From Paenibacillus sp. FSL M7-0420 (GTDB taxonomy: Bacteria > Bacillota > Bacilli > Paenibacillales > Paenibacillaceae): a stretch of DNA of 64,000 nucleotides. Positions 46,178-54,487 of the stretch are shown in pieces. Made by a program: the position numbers and the translations under genes. The notes under the pieces are model-generated. The model was given only the letters and a program-made list of their open reading frames with translations, did not search any database and was not told the origin of the DNA. The first letter of the stretch is position 1, and every line of letters starts with the position of its first letter. The DNA is taken from contig NZ_JBBOCJ010000001.1 of the NCBI RefSeq assembly GCF_038002345.1, positions 2,046,001 through 2,110,000 on the forward strand. Reading direction: 5' to 3'.

Positions 46178-47341
46178 CTAGTATGATTTCGATACGATCT
46201 TGCCGTCTTTCATTACCCAGCTGACCTGACGCAGGTTGCTAATATCCGCCAGCGGATCTCCCCCGACGACCAACAGATCGGCCCTCTTGCCTGTCTCAAT
46301 GGTACCGAGTTCATGATCCAGATTACAGATTTTGGAACCGGATGAAGTGGCAGCCATAATAATCTGCATCGGAGAGAGGCCGGCCTGGCCTAACAGCTGG
46401 ATCTCCTTCCACGGCATGCCGGCTCTGTACCACGGAAGAGCTTCTTCGATAAAATCGTCCCCCAGTCCAATCTCCCCGCCTGCCTGAATAAATCTCCGGA
46501 CATTATCCAGCCCTTGTTCCAGCAGCGGCGCACCGAATTTGTCCTGGAACATCTGGAGTACGGTGAGTGTGGGGACGATACGGATGCTCCCGCTCACCAT
46601 TTGCCGGATCAATTGATCGTCCAGCCGGTCGTAAATCATATGCGCAGCATCGCTGATCCCAGCATCCACCAGAATCTGAAGATTGCGCGCACTTGTAACA
46701 TGAGCAGATACGTAAGTGCCCATGCTCCGGGCCTCCCGGCAGATCGCTTCGAGAATCTCCTGATTCAGCTGGGGCAGTCCGGCGGTAGCAGGATCGTAGC
46801 CGTCTTCCAGCGCTGTTTTGATGAAATGTATTCCTTGTTCCAGGACTTCACGGACCTTAAGCCGCGCCTCATCCACACTCTCTACGCCGATAGGTTCCTG
46901 ACCACCGTAACCGCCTGGAGCTGTGAAGACCTTGCCAGACGTAAGAATTCTGGGAAAAGCACCGCTCTCCAGCTGCCGCGTATGTGTGACTACATCGTCA
47001 ATCGATGCTGCCGTAGTCATTCCCTCATCGCGGATCGTAGTAATTCCTTCTGCAAGGCACGCGGCCAAATATTCCGTATGATATCCGTGCAGCGGCTCAT
47101 TCTGTATGTACTTGAAGCTGGTATGGGCATGGGTGTGAATGAACCCCGGCAAAACGAACAGACCCTCTAGGTCGATCACTTTAGTTGCGGAGTCAGGCCC
47201 GGATCTCCCGTTAATGTCACTTTGCTGTGTTATGGTGCCGAAGCGGCCATTAACAATCTCAATGTTTGTATGATGCAGCGGCGGCCGTCCGGTTCCATCG
47301 ATTACCGTTCCGTTCACCAGCAAGATGCGCTCATTTCCCAT
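46178..47341 (-). CDS. Amidohydrolase (metal-dependent, imidazolonepropionase/prolidase-like)
   Basis: I chose ATG 47341 (MGNERILLVNG), about 8-12 bases after GGAGAGG; an upstream GTG (47383) is possible. The 387-residue product has FVLPGFIHTHAHTSFKYI with the HxH metal pair, KTALEDGYDP (lysine often carbamylated), HVTSARNLQILVDAGISDAAHMI with metal His, and the GTIETGKRADLLVVGGDPL end of composite-domain amidohydrolases. It hydrolyses some cyclic amide or peptide; substrate unknown. Possibly an operon with the GNAT gene downstream. Confidence 0.85.
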   Translation of the reverse strand: MGNERILLVNGTVIDGTGRPPLHHTNIEIVNGRFGTITQQSDINGRSGPDSATKVIDLEGLFVLPGFIHTHAHTSFKYIQNEPLHGYHTEYLAACLAEGITTIRDEGMTTAASIDDVVTHTRQLESGAFPRILTSGKVFTAPGGYGGQEPIGVESVDEARLKVREVLEQGIHFIKTALEDGYDPATAGLPQLNQEILEAICREARSMGTYVSAHVTSARNLQILVDAGISDAAHMIYDRLDDQLIRQMVSGSIRIVPTLTVLQMFQDKFGAPLLEQGLDNVRRFIQAGGEIGLGDDFIEEALPWYRAGMPWKEIQLLGQAGLSPMQIIMAATSSGSKICNLDHELGTIETGKRADLLVVGGDPLADISNLRQVSWVMKDGKIVSKSY

Positions 47342-47630
47342 GGTGGAAGCGTCCTCTCCGTTAAGGTAGTTGTCTTTCCTCACAAAGTATAGGGCTTTCC
47401 CCCTAGCGGATATAGATAATATTCTTTTTGGAAACGTTCCTTACTTACTGACTATCGTTCTGCTATAGGTATCGTTGAATGAAGATTACTTGTTTGGGCG
47501 GCTGTCAAGTGTGGTAAGTAACATAACGTAGAGCCAAGCAGGCACACTGCCTGATGCATAAACACCAGACCTTAAGCCATGCTAACATGATTGATCAACA
47601 ATACTGTGGACAGCGAAAGGAGAATGGATT

Positions 47631-48503
47631 ATGCCAGACACTAGCAAGCAACCTGTCAAAACTTTACCACCGCAGGTGCAGGATCAGCGCCCCGGAATTG
47701 AGAGTGAGATGAACCCGCTTCCGGAGTTTGAGACACCGGCGTACAAGGCAGCAGGCAAGCTGCTGGGAAAGGCTGCGCTCATTACGGGAGGCGACAGCGG
47801 GATCGGGCGTGCGGTTGCCGTTCATTTTGCCAAGGAGGGTGCGGATGTGGTGATCTCCTACTTGAACGAGCATGAGGATGCGGAAGAGACCAAGCGCCAG
47901 GTGGAGCAGGAGGGCAGAACGTGTATTCTGATCGCCGGGGATATCGGGGACGAATGCTTCTGTCAGAGCTTGATACGTCAAACCGTTGAAGGACTCGGCA
48001 AGCTTGACATCCTGATTAACAATGCGGCGGAGCAGCATCCGCAGGATCATATTGAGGACATTACGGCGGAGCAGCTGGAGCGTACGTTCCGGACGAATAT
48101 TTTCTCCATGTTCTATCTGACCAAGGCCGCTATGCCTCATCTTAAAAAAGGCGCTACGATCATTAACACCACCTCCATCACGGCGTATCGCGGCAGCCCG
48201 CAGCTGCTGGACTATTCGTCCACCAAGGGAGCCATTCTCAGCTTCACCCGGTCACTGTCGATGAATCTGGCGGATAAGGGCATCCGCGTGAATGCGGTAG
48301 CGCCCGGACCGATCTGGACCCCGCTGATCCCGTCAACCTTTGACGCTAAGAAGGTCAGTGAGTTCGGCGGCACCCAGCCGATGAAGCGCCCGGGACAGCC
48401 TGAAGAGCTGGCACCGGCGTATGTGTACCTGGCCTCGGACGATTCCTCCTATGTGAGCGGACAGGTGATGCATGTGAACGGCGGCGAGGTTGTGAACGGA
48501 TAA
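47631..48503 (+). CDS. SDR-family oxidoreductase (YhxC/YhdF-like)
   Basis: ATG behind GCGAAAGGAGAATGGATT. The 290-residue product has the long-N-terminus SDR type: a 40-residue leader, then LITGGDSGIGRAVAV (NAD(P) loop TGxxxGIG), NNAAEQHP, the catalytic Ser-Tyr-Lys as STS..LLDYSSTKGA and the RVNAVAPGPIWTPL end. It resembles general-stress oxidoreductases of Bacillus. Substrate not told by sequence. Confidence 0.9.
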   Translation: MPDTSKQPVKTLPPQVQDQRPGIESEMNPLPEFETPAYKAAGKLLGKAALITGGDSGIGRAVAVHFAKEGADVVISYLNEHEDAEETKRQVEQEGRTCILIAGDIGDECFCQSLIRQTVEGLGKLDILINNAAEQHPQDHIEDITAEQLERTFRTNIFSMFYLTKAAMPHLKKGATIINTTSITAYRGSPQLLDYSSTKGAILSFTRSLSMNLADKGIRVNAVAPGPIWTPLIPSTFDAKKVSEFGGTQPMKRPGQPEELAPAYVYLASDDSSYVSGQVMHVNGGEVVNG

Positions 48504-48552
48504 GAAGCAGTGTAACCATACGTATTACACAATTTGCTCAGCAAATGTGGAG

Positions 48553-48576
48553 AAGCCAGCCGGGAGGCTGGCTTTT
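48553..48576 (+). terminator. Terminator after the SDR gene
   Basis: AAGCCAGCC and GGCTGGCTT form a perfect 9-bp stem around GGGA, followed by TTT. Confidence 0.8.
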
Positions 48577-48654
48577 GTGAGACGAGATAGGTATAGCCCT
48601 AACAGAAATAATATGCTAATATACAACAAGCAAGACGAAACAACCGCATAGAAC

Positions 48655-48745
48655 GATCACTAGGGGTGCCGCAAGGCTGAGACGGGCGTAGTTGTCCGGA
48701 CCCTTTGAACCTGATCTGGTTTATACCAGCGTAGGGAAGTGGAGA
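48655..48745 (+). ncRNA. TPP riboswitch (thi element)
   Basis: The THI-box landmarks are present in order: AGGGGTGCC, the CTGAGA helix-loop, ACCCTTTGAACCTGATCTGG and ACCAGCGTAGGGAAGTGGAG. It lies before the tenI-thiSGH operon and is followed by a terminator (48800-48832), so it probably works by transcription attenuation when thiamine pyrophosphate is bound. Confidence 0.95.
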
Positions 48746-48799
48746 ACGAATAATGCAGCGGGGGTATACGGCTAATCCCGGTATTCCTGCTTCTATTCC

Positions 48800-48832
48800 A
48801 GACTGCTTCCTTTACGGGGAGCGGTCTTTTTT
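48800..48832 (+). terminator. Riboswitch-controlled terminator
   Basis: AGACTGCTTCC pairs with GGGAGCGGTCT (two G-T pairs) around a TTTAC loop and runs into TTTTTT. It sits between the TPP aptamer and tenI. Confidence 0.8.
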
Positions 48833-48882
48833 GTGTTGCGGGGTGGTGCAGAGCGGGCTTGGAGCAGACGGGAGGGGAAAGA

Positions 48883-49551
48883 GTGTTGTATGAGATTCAT
48901 GCGGTCTCGGACGGGCGGCTGCCGCCTGAAGCGCTCGCCGAATGGGCCGTGGCGGTACATTCTATAGTGGATTATATCCACCTCCGGGAAAAAGCCATGC
49001 CCGCCCGCGAACTGCTGGCAGCGGCGCAGCAGATGCTTCAGGCCGGGGTTCCGCCTTCGAAGCTGGTCATTAATGACCGGATCGATGTTGCCCTGGCCGC
49101 CGGGGCAGGCGGTGTAGAGTTAGCCTGGCACAGTCTACCTCCAGCCGCAGCACGCGGACTTGCACCGGGCCTGCGGATCGGCAGATCGGTACACTCGCGG
49201 GAAGAGGCGGCGGAGGCTGGAAGGCAGGGAGCCGACTTCTGCCTCTACGGGCATGTGTTCCCTACGGCATGCAAGTCCGGACAGCAGGCACGCGGACTTG
49301 CGCAGCTGGCAGAGGCTGTCCGCTGGAGCCGCATCCCGCTGATTGCGCTTGGAGGGATTACCCCGGGGAATGCCGGGGCGGTGTTAGCCCAAGGGGCGGC
49401 AGGCATTGCCGTCATGTCGGGGATCTGCGGAGCCCCGGACCCGGTGGCAGCGGCCCGGGCGTACAGGGCAGCGGTTCACAGGGCAGCAGAGCTGGCTGAA
49501 ACGCTGGATATGGCTCAAGCACAGGGCACAGCAGGAGGTGAACAGGCATGA
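48883..49551 (+). CDS. tenI: Thiazole tautomerase TenI
   Basis: GTG 48883 or TTG 48886 follows GGGAGGGGAAA. The 222-residue product is a TIM-barrel relative of ThiE with TenI landmarks: HAVSDGR, VDYIHLREKAMPARELL, KLVINDRIDVAL, GRSVHSREEA, and the catalytic-His strand FCLYGHVFPTACKSG, then ALGGITPGNAG and GIAVMSGI. TenI aromatises the thiazole made by ThiG. Its Arg/His pair and the lack of the ThiE pyrimidine-binding motifs support TenI over ThiE. Ends overlapping thiS by ATGA. Confidence 0.9.
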   Translation: MLYEIHAVSDGRLPPEALAEWAVAVHSIVDYIHLREKAMPARELLAAAQQMLQAGVPPSKLVINDRIDVALAAGAGGVELAWHSLPPAAARGLAPGLRIGRSVHSREEAAEAGRQGADFCLYGHVFPTACKSGQQARGLAQLAEAVRWSRIPLIALGGITPGNAGAVLAQGAAGIAVMSGICGAPDPVAAARAYRAAVHRAAELAETLDMAQAQGTAGGEQA

Positions 49552-49751
49552 ATGTGACCGTTAACGGGAAGACGCAAAGGCTCGGGGAGAGCTGCCGGAC
49601 ACTGGAGGATCTGCTGTCCCGGCCCGAGTGGGCCGGTAAGCTGGTGATTGTCGAGCTGAACGGTGAGCTTGCCGGCAGAGAGGTTTATGGAGAGACACTG
49701 CTCAGCGAGGGGGACCGGGTGGAGCTGGTTCATTTTGTAGGCGGAGGTTAA
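49548..49751 (+). CDS. thiS: Sulfur carrier protein ThiS
   Basis: ATG overlaps the tenI stop; GGAGGTGAACAGGC lies just before. The 67-residue product has the ubiquitin-like beta-grasp pattern and the essential C-terminal Gly-Gly (HFVGGG), where sulfur is loaded as thiocarboxylate for ThiG. Next to thiG and thiH. Confidence 0.95.
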   Translation: MNVTVNGKTQRLGESCRTLEDLLSRPEWAGKLVIVELNGELAGREVYGETLLSEGDRVELVHFVGGG

Positions 49752-49781
49752 ACAAGAAGACTTATTCCAGGAGGCGTTAAC

Positions 49782-50546
49782 ATGCAAGACTCATTGATGA
49801 TTGGCGGAGTGACTCTAACCAGCAGACTGTTCATTGGCACCGGAAAATACAGCCGCAACACCCTCATTCCCGAGGTGATTACGCGATCAGGCTCACAGGT
49901 CATTACCGTTGCTCTGCGCCGGGTGGACCCGGAGAGCAGTGACAATATTGTCAGCCATATTCCTTCCCATATGACCTTGCTGCCTAATACCTCCGGTGCG
50001 CGCACCGCAGAGGAAGCAGTACGGATTGCCCGGCTGGCGAGATCGGCGGGGCTGGGGAACTGGGTGAAGATTGAGGTCATCAACGACCAGAAATATCTGC
50101 TGCCGGATAATACCGAGACCATCCGGGCGACCGAGATTCTTGCAGCTGAGGGCTTCGTGGTGCTGCCGTATATGAGTCCTGACCTGTCCGCTGCCCTGCG
50201 GCTGAAGGCAGCGGGGGCTGCGGCCGTGATGCCGCTGGGAGCGCCGATCGGGTCCAACCGCGGACTGCAGACCAAGGAACTGATCCGCATTCTGATCTCC
50301 GAGACGGAGCTGCCGGTGATCGTGGATGCCGGAATCGGCAGACCGTCCGAGGCGGCTGAGGCGATGGAGATGGGGGCCGCAGCGGTGCTGCTTAATACAG
50401 CGATTGCCACCGCCTCAGATCCGCTGCTGATGGCAGAAGCCTTCCGTGACGCGGTAGCTGCAGGGCGCAAGGCTTATCTCGCTGGACTAGGGCCTGTAGA
50501 GGAGACGGCGGCAGCCTCTTCACCGTTGACCGGGTTCTTGGCCTGA
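49782..50546 (+). CDS. thiG: Thiazole synthase ThiG
   Basis: ATG behind CAGGAGGCGTTAAC. The 254-residue TIM barrel has [10 protein letters not shown], the VALRRVDP strand, [15 protein letters not shown] with the Schiff-base Lys, [31 protein letters not shown] and [10 protein letters not shown]. It joins the ThiS sulfur, deoxyxylulose phosphate and dehydroglycine into the thiazole phosphate. Confidence 0.97.
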   Translation: MQDSLMIGGVTLTSRLFIGTGKYSRNTLIPEVITRSGSQVITVALRRVDPESSDNIVSHIPSHMTLLPNTSGARTAEEAVRIARLARSAGLGNWVKIEVINDQKYLLPDNTETIRATEILAAEGFVVLPYMSPDLSAALRLKAAGAAAVMPLGAPIGSNRGLQTKELIRILISETELPVIVDAGIGRPSEAAEAMEMGAAAVLLNTAIATASDPLLMAEAFRDAVAAGRKAYLAGLGPVEETAAASSPLTGFLA

Positions 50547-50574
50547 CAGATGGAATAGGGAGGAGAGAACGGTT

Positions 50575-51696
50575 ATGAGCTTTTATGAGACGATGACCCG
50601 GCTGGAGCAGCTTCCTTACGGAACGCTATGGAGCCGCTATACGGCAGAGGATGTGAAGCGTGCGCTTCGTGCAGAGCGGATCGATGAAGAGGGGCTGATG
50701 GCCCTGCTGTCACCGGCAGCGGAGCCTTATCTGGAGGAGATGGCGCAGAAGGCGCACCGGTTAACGCGTACGCATTTCGGCCATGTGATGCAGCTGTTTA
50801 CACCGATGTACCTGGCTGATTTTTGTGTGAATCACTGCACGTATTGCAGCTTCAGTTCTATCTATGATTTTCCGCGCAAAAAGCTGTCGCTGGAGCAGGT
50901 CGCCCGGGAAGCAGAGATCATCGCAGCCACGGGCCTGCGCCACATTCTGATCCTGACCGGAGAATCCCGGAGTGACAGTCCGGCCGGTTATGTGAGGGAC
51001 TGCGTGAATGTGTTGCGCCGCTATTTTGCCTCCGTCAGCATTGAAGTGAATCCGCTCTCGACAGCCGAATATGCTGAGCTCAGAGAAGCCGGGGTGGACG
51101 GTCTGACGCTCTATCAGGAGGTCTACCATCAGGAGACTTATCGTGCGTTGCATGTAAAAGGACCCAAACGTGTCTACCGCAACCGGCTGGATGCTCCCGA
51201 GCGGGGCTGTCAGGCGGGCTTCCGTTCGGTAAATATCGGGGCTCTGCTCGGCATGTACGAATGGCGCCAGGAGGCGCTGGCAACTGCGCTGCATGCGAGG
51301 TATTTACAGGACAAGTACCCGGAATGCGAAATAGGGCTGTCGACTCCCCGATTCCGGCCTTACTTAGGCGAATTCAACCCGGCAAGCGATGTTACCGACC
51401 GTGCGTTGGTGCAGATCATCCTGGCGTACCGCCTGTTCCTGCCGCGCTCCGGCATCTCATTGTCCACACGCGAGCCTGCCGCTCTGCGCGATCATCTGGT
51501 CCAGCTCGGCATCACGAAGATGTCCGCCGGGGTATCCACCGAAGTGGGAGGACATTCCCTGGAAGGGGGAACGCCGCAGTTTGAAATCTCGGACAACCGC
51601 AGCGTGAACGAGATGGCCGAGATGCTGCGCTCGCAAGGACTCCAGCCGGTATTCAAGGACTGGGATATCCTGTCCGAGCCGCTTGGGTTGAGGTAG
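50575..51696 (+). CDS. thiH: 2-iminoacetate synthase ThiH (radical SAM)
   Basis: ATG behind GGGAGGAGAACGGTT. The 373-residue product has the radical-SAM cluster motif CVNHCTYC (three Cys of CxxxCxxC, near residue 85-92), ILILTGES, and the biotin/thiamin-synthase-associated C-terminus (SAGVSTEVGGHSLEGG). It cleaves tyrosine to dehydroglycine and p-cresol. B. subtilis uses the oxygen-dependent ThiO for this step, so this host uses the route common in anaerobes and enterobacteria. Confidence 0.95.
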   Translation: MSFYETMTRLEQLPYGTLWSRYTAEDVKRALRAERIDEEGLMALLSPAAEPYLEEMAQKAHRLTRTHFGHVMQLFTPMYLADFCVNHCTYCSFSSIYDFPRKKLSLEQVAREAEIIAATGLRHILILTGESRSDSPAGYVRDCVNVLRRYFASVSIEVNPLSTAEYAELREAGVDGLTLYQEVYHQETYRALHVKGPKRVYRNRLDAPERGCQAGFRSVNIGALLGMYEWRQEALATALHARYLQDKYPECEIGLSTPRFRPYLGEFNPASDVTDRALVQIILAYRLFLPRSGISLSTREPAALRDHLVQLGITKMSAGVSTEVGGHSLEGGTPQFEISDNRSVNEMAEMLRSQGLQPVFKDWDILSEPLGLR

Positions 51697-51779
51697 GCTG
51701 ATTGGATCTCGCCTAACTTGATGTAGTTAAACCGAGCCTAACTTAAGCTGACCAAACTAACCTAATTTAACCCGGCCAT

Positions 51780-51816
51780 ATGCAAACAACCCGCCTTATG
51801 GCGGGTTTGTTTGCAT
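51780..51816. terminator. Terminator of the thi operon
   Basis: ATGCAAACAACCCGCC pairs with GGCGGGTTTGTTTGCAT (one bulged base), loop TTAT. It lies about 85 bases after thiH. The symmetric A/T ends may serve both directions. Confidence 0.85.
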
Positions 51817-51876
51817 TATATAAGGTACAGGCTTCACGCGCTGACTTCTCCTTTTATCAGGAAAGCGCATGGCCGG

Positions 51877-51950
51877 ATGTATGCGAAAAACTAAACACAA
51901 TGTGCTGCGCGAAGGCTGATGGGCCAAATGTATGTGTGTACTCTATCTAC
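51877..51950. repeat. Two diverged units of the 51-bp palindrome family
   Basis: ATGTATGCGAAAAACTAAAC at 51877 and AAATGTATGTG near 51926-51936 start exactly 51 bases apart (TGT at 51878 and 51929). The intervening AATGTGCTGCGCG...GGGCC parallels the spacer of the array at 62838-63318. Confidence 0.55.
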
Positions 51951-52612
51951 TCTATAGATTCAGGCTGTCCGGCAGACTGTCCCTGACTCGCACTGGAAGT
52001 CAGCTCGTCCAGCGACATCTCGAAGCCCGGAGCCATGTGTTTAAGGAAATACTCCATCTCAGGCATCTCCAGTACATGCAGCTTCGCGGCAGTCTGCTCC
52101 CTGGCAGCGGCGAATTCGCGGTTGCCTGCGGCGACCTCCCAGACGCATTTCAGGTAAGCGTCCAGCACATCCGCTGCCTTGACGTAGCGGAGCAGTCCGG
52201 CATCCTCGGAGCCGGGCGGGCTGGTGTGCGGCTGCAGGAGCGGCGCATAGACTGCGCTCAGCTCCGGCGGGATCATGGCCGCCAGCCGGTCGGCGGCCAC
52301 CTGCTCCATCTCGCGGAAGCTGGACAGCAGACGCGAGTTGTTATGCTTCACCGGCGTAGCGATGTCGCCGGTGAAGACCTCGGTGGCGTCGTGGAACAGC
52401 GCCATCGTGGATGCGCGGTCGGCGTTCAGCGACCGGCCGAAATGGGCATTGCCGATGGTGCACAGCATGTGCGCCAGCAGGGCGACCTGGAACGAATGCT
52501 GCGCCACGTTCTCCGGGGCGGTGCTGCGCATGAGGCTCCAGCGCTGGATATATTGCAGCCGGTAGAGATAGGCGGAGAAATGGTAGTTCAATTTTGAAGT
52601 AACCCCTTTCAT
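51947..52612 (-). CDS. yfbR: HD-domain 5'-deoxynucleotidase YfbR
   Basis: ATG on the minus strand behind a GGGGTTAC site. The 221-residue product has the YfbR pattern: RWSLMRSTAPENVAQHSFQVALLAHML (metal His and the substrate-specific RW..M..), ALFHDATEVFTGDIATPVKH (HD metal pair) and KAADVLDAYLKC with the final metal Asp. YfbR removes phosphate from 5'-deoxyribonucleoside monophosphates. The C-terminal 20 residues are a Ser/Gln-rich tail. Confidence 0.9.
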   Translation of the reverse strand: MKGVTSKLNYHFSAYLYRLQYIQRWSLMRSTAPENVAQHSFQVALLAHMLCTIGNAHFGRSLNADRASTMALFHDATEVFTGDIATPVKHNNSRLLSSFREMEQVAADRLAAMIPPELSAVYAPLLQPHTSPPGSEDAGLLRYVKAADVLDAYLKCVWEVAAGNREFAAAREQTAAKLHVLEMPEMEYFLKHMAPGFEMSLDELTSSASQGQSAGQPESIE

Positions 52613-52689
52613 GAGCAGCTTAATGTGCTATTATAGTAACTAATTGTACCAGAGTTAGGGCCGCTTGAACCAGATGGAGAGGAGACTGA

Positions 52690-54399
52690 ATGAAGATGCA
52701 GCATTTTGAAGAGAGCATTTATAATTTGATTGTAGAGACCTCCACGAACCTGCCGGGCGATGTGCGCCGGGCAGTGGCCAGAGGGCGGGCGCTGGAAGAC
52801 CGGGCGACACGCTCCGGACTGGCACTAACCACGATAGCGCAGAATATCGGAATGGCGGAGCAGCAAATATCGCCGATCTGCCAGGATACGGGGATGCCGA
52901 CTTTTATAATTCATACGCCGGTGGGCGTGAATCAGATAGAGATGAAGAAGGATATTCACAGCGCAATTACCCGCGCTACGAAGAACGGGAAGCTGCGGCC
53001 CAATTCCGTAGATTCGCTAACCGGCGAGAACAGCGGGGATAATCTGGGGGCAGGGACTCCGGTGATTCACTTCGAGCAGTGGGAGGAAGAGAGCATTGAC
53101 GTCCGGCTGATCCTGAAGGGCGGCGGCTGCGAGAATAAGAACATCCAGTACAGCCTTCCGGCAGAGCTGGAGGGACTCGGCAAAGCCGGACGCGACCTCG
53201 ACGGTATCCGCAAGTGCATCCTGCATTCCGTGTACCAGGCGCAGGGCCAGGGCTGTAGCGCAGGATTCATTGGTGTAGGCATTGGCGGCGACCGTACCAC
53301 GGGCTATGAGCTGGCGAAGAAGCAGCTGTTCCGCAAGGTTGAGGATGTGAATCCTAATGAAGATTTGGGCAAGCTGGAGCATTACATTATGGAGAATGCC
53401 AACAAGCTCGGAATCGGCACGATGGGCTTCGGCGGTGAAGTGACGCTGCTGGGCTGCAAAATCGGAGTAATGAACAGGCTGCCTGCCAGCTTCTTTGTCT
53501 CCGTAGCCTACAACTGCTGGGCCTTCCGCCGCCAGGGCATTCTGGTTCATCCGGCTACCGGTGACATTCAGGATTGGCTGTATGAGAGCGGCACCGGGAT
53601 ATCTGTTGAGGGGGAAGCTGCACCGCAGCCTGTTGCTGAACCTGTGGGTGTAGCTGCGGCAGAACGGACAGCTTCCGGCGTGGTGCCAGAGGATGCTACG
53701 ATTCCTGCGGCACCGGCTATTGTATCCGGGACGGGTGAAGCAGCTTCGGATGCGGCCGTCTCAGGGAATGGGGCAGCATCCGAACCGGCTGCGGTAGCTT
53801 CCGCCGGCTCAGGCGGCTCGCGCGAGATCCGCCTGACCACACCGATCAGTGAGGAGGATATCCGCAGCCTGCGCGTCGGCGATGTGGTGATCCTCTCCGG
53901 CGAGATGCACACCGGCCGCGATGCCCTGCACAAATACCTCATGGATCACGATACCCCTGTCGATCTCAACGGTGCTGTCATCTATCACTGTGGCCCGGTC
54001 ATGCTGAAGGATGATGAAGGCTGGCATGTGAAGGCGGCTGGCCCGACGACCAGTATCCGCGAGGAGCCGTATCAGGGCGATATTATCAAGAAGTTCGGTA
54101 TCCGCGCCGTAATCGGCAAAGGCGGTATGGGACCCAAGACCCTTAAGGCCTTAGGGGAGCACGGCGCGGTCTACCTCAATGCCATCGGCGGTGCAGCGCA
54201 GTATTACGCAGAATGTATCAAGAAGGTCAACGCGGTAGACTTCATGGAATTCGGTATTCCTGAAGCGATGTGGCATTTACAGGTGGACGGCTTCGCAGCG
54301 ATAGTGACTATGGATGCGCACGGCAACAGCCTGCATGCCGATGTCGAGAAGGATTCCGCCGCCAAGCTGGCCCAGTTCCGGGAACCGGTGTTTAAGTAA
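52690..54399 (+). CDS. Class I fumarate hydratase, fused alpha and beta parts with Ala-rich linker
   Basis: ATG behind GGAGAGGAGACTGA. The 569-residue product joins both domains of iron-sulfur fumarases. N-terminal alpha part: ISPICQDTGMPTFIIH, LKGGGCENKN and GQGCSAGFIGVGIGGDRT hold the three Cys for the [4Fe-4S] cluster. C-terminal beta part (from about residue 375): VGDVVILSGEMHTGRDALHKYL, AAGPTTSIREEPY and KGGMGPKTLKALGEHGAVYL. Residues about 307-377 between them are Ala/Gly/Ser/Pro-rich low complexity. It interconverts fumarate and malate. Confidence 0.93.
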   Translation: MKMQHFEESIYNLIVETSTNLPGDVRRAVARGRALEDRATRSGLALTTIAQNIGMAEQQISPICQDTGMPTFIIHTPVGVNQIEMKKDIHSAITRATKNGKLRPNSVDSLTGENSGDNLGAGTPVIHFEQWEEESIDVRLILKGGGCENKNIQYSLPAELEGLGKAGRDLDGIRKCILHSVYQAQGQGCSAGFIGVGIGGDRTTGYELAKKQLFRKVEDVNPNEDLGKLEHYIMENANKLGIGTMGFGGEVTLLGCKIGVMNRLPASFFVSVAYNCWAFRRQGILVHPATGDIQDWLYESGTGISVEGEAAPQPVAEPVGVAAAERTASGVVPEDATIPAAPAIVSGTGEAASDAAVSGNGAASEPAAVASAGSGGSREIRLTTPISEEDIRSLRVGDVVILSGEMHTGRDALHKYLMDHDTPVDLNGAVIYHCGPVMLKDDEGWHVKAAGPTTSIREEPYQGDIIKKFGIRAVIGKGGMGPKTLKALGEHGAVYLNAIGGAAQYYAECIKKVNAVDFMEFGIPEAMWHLQVDGFAAIVTMDAHGNSLHADVEKDSAAKLAQFREPVFK

Positions 54400-54414
54400 C
54401 CCATAAAAAGAAAC

Positions 54415-54463
54415 AGCGGCAGTTAAGGACGAGAAATTGAAGTCCGGACTGCCGCTTTTTTTT
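54415..54463 (+). terminator. Terminator after the fumarase gene
   Basis: AGCGGCAGT pairs with ACTGCCGCT; an inner GGAC/GTCC adds to the stem. A T8 run follows. Confidence 0.85.
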
Positions 54464-54487
54464 ATTGAATGAATGCTCTGCACCGTC

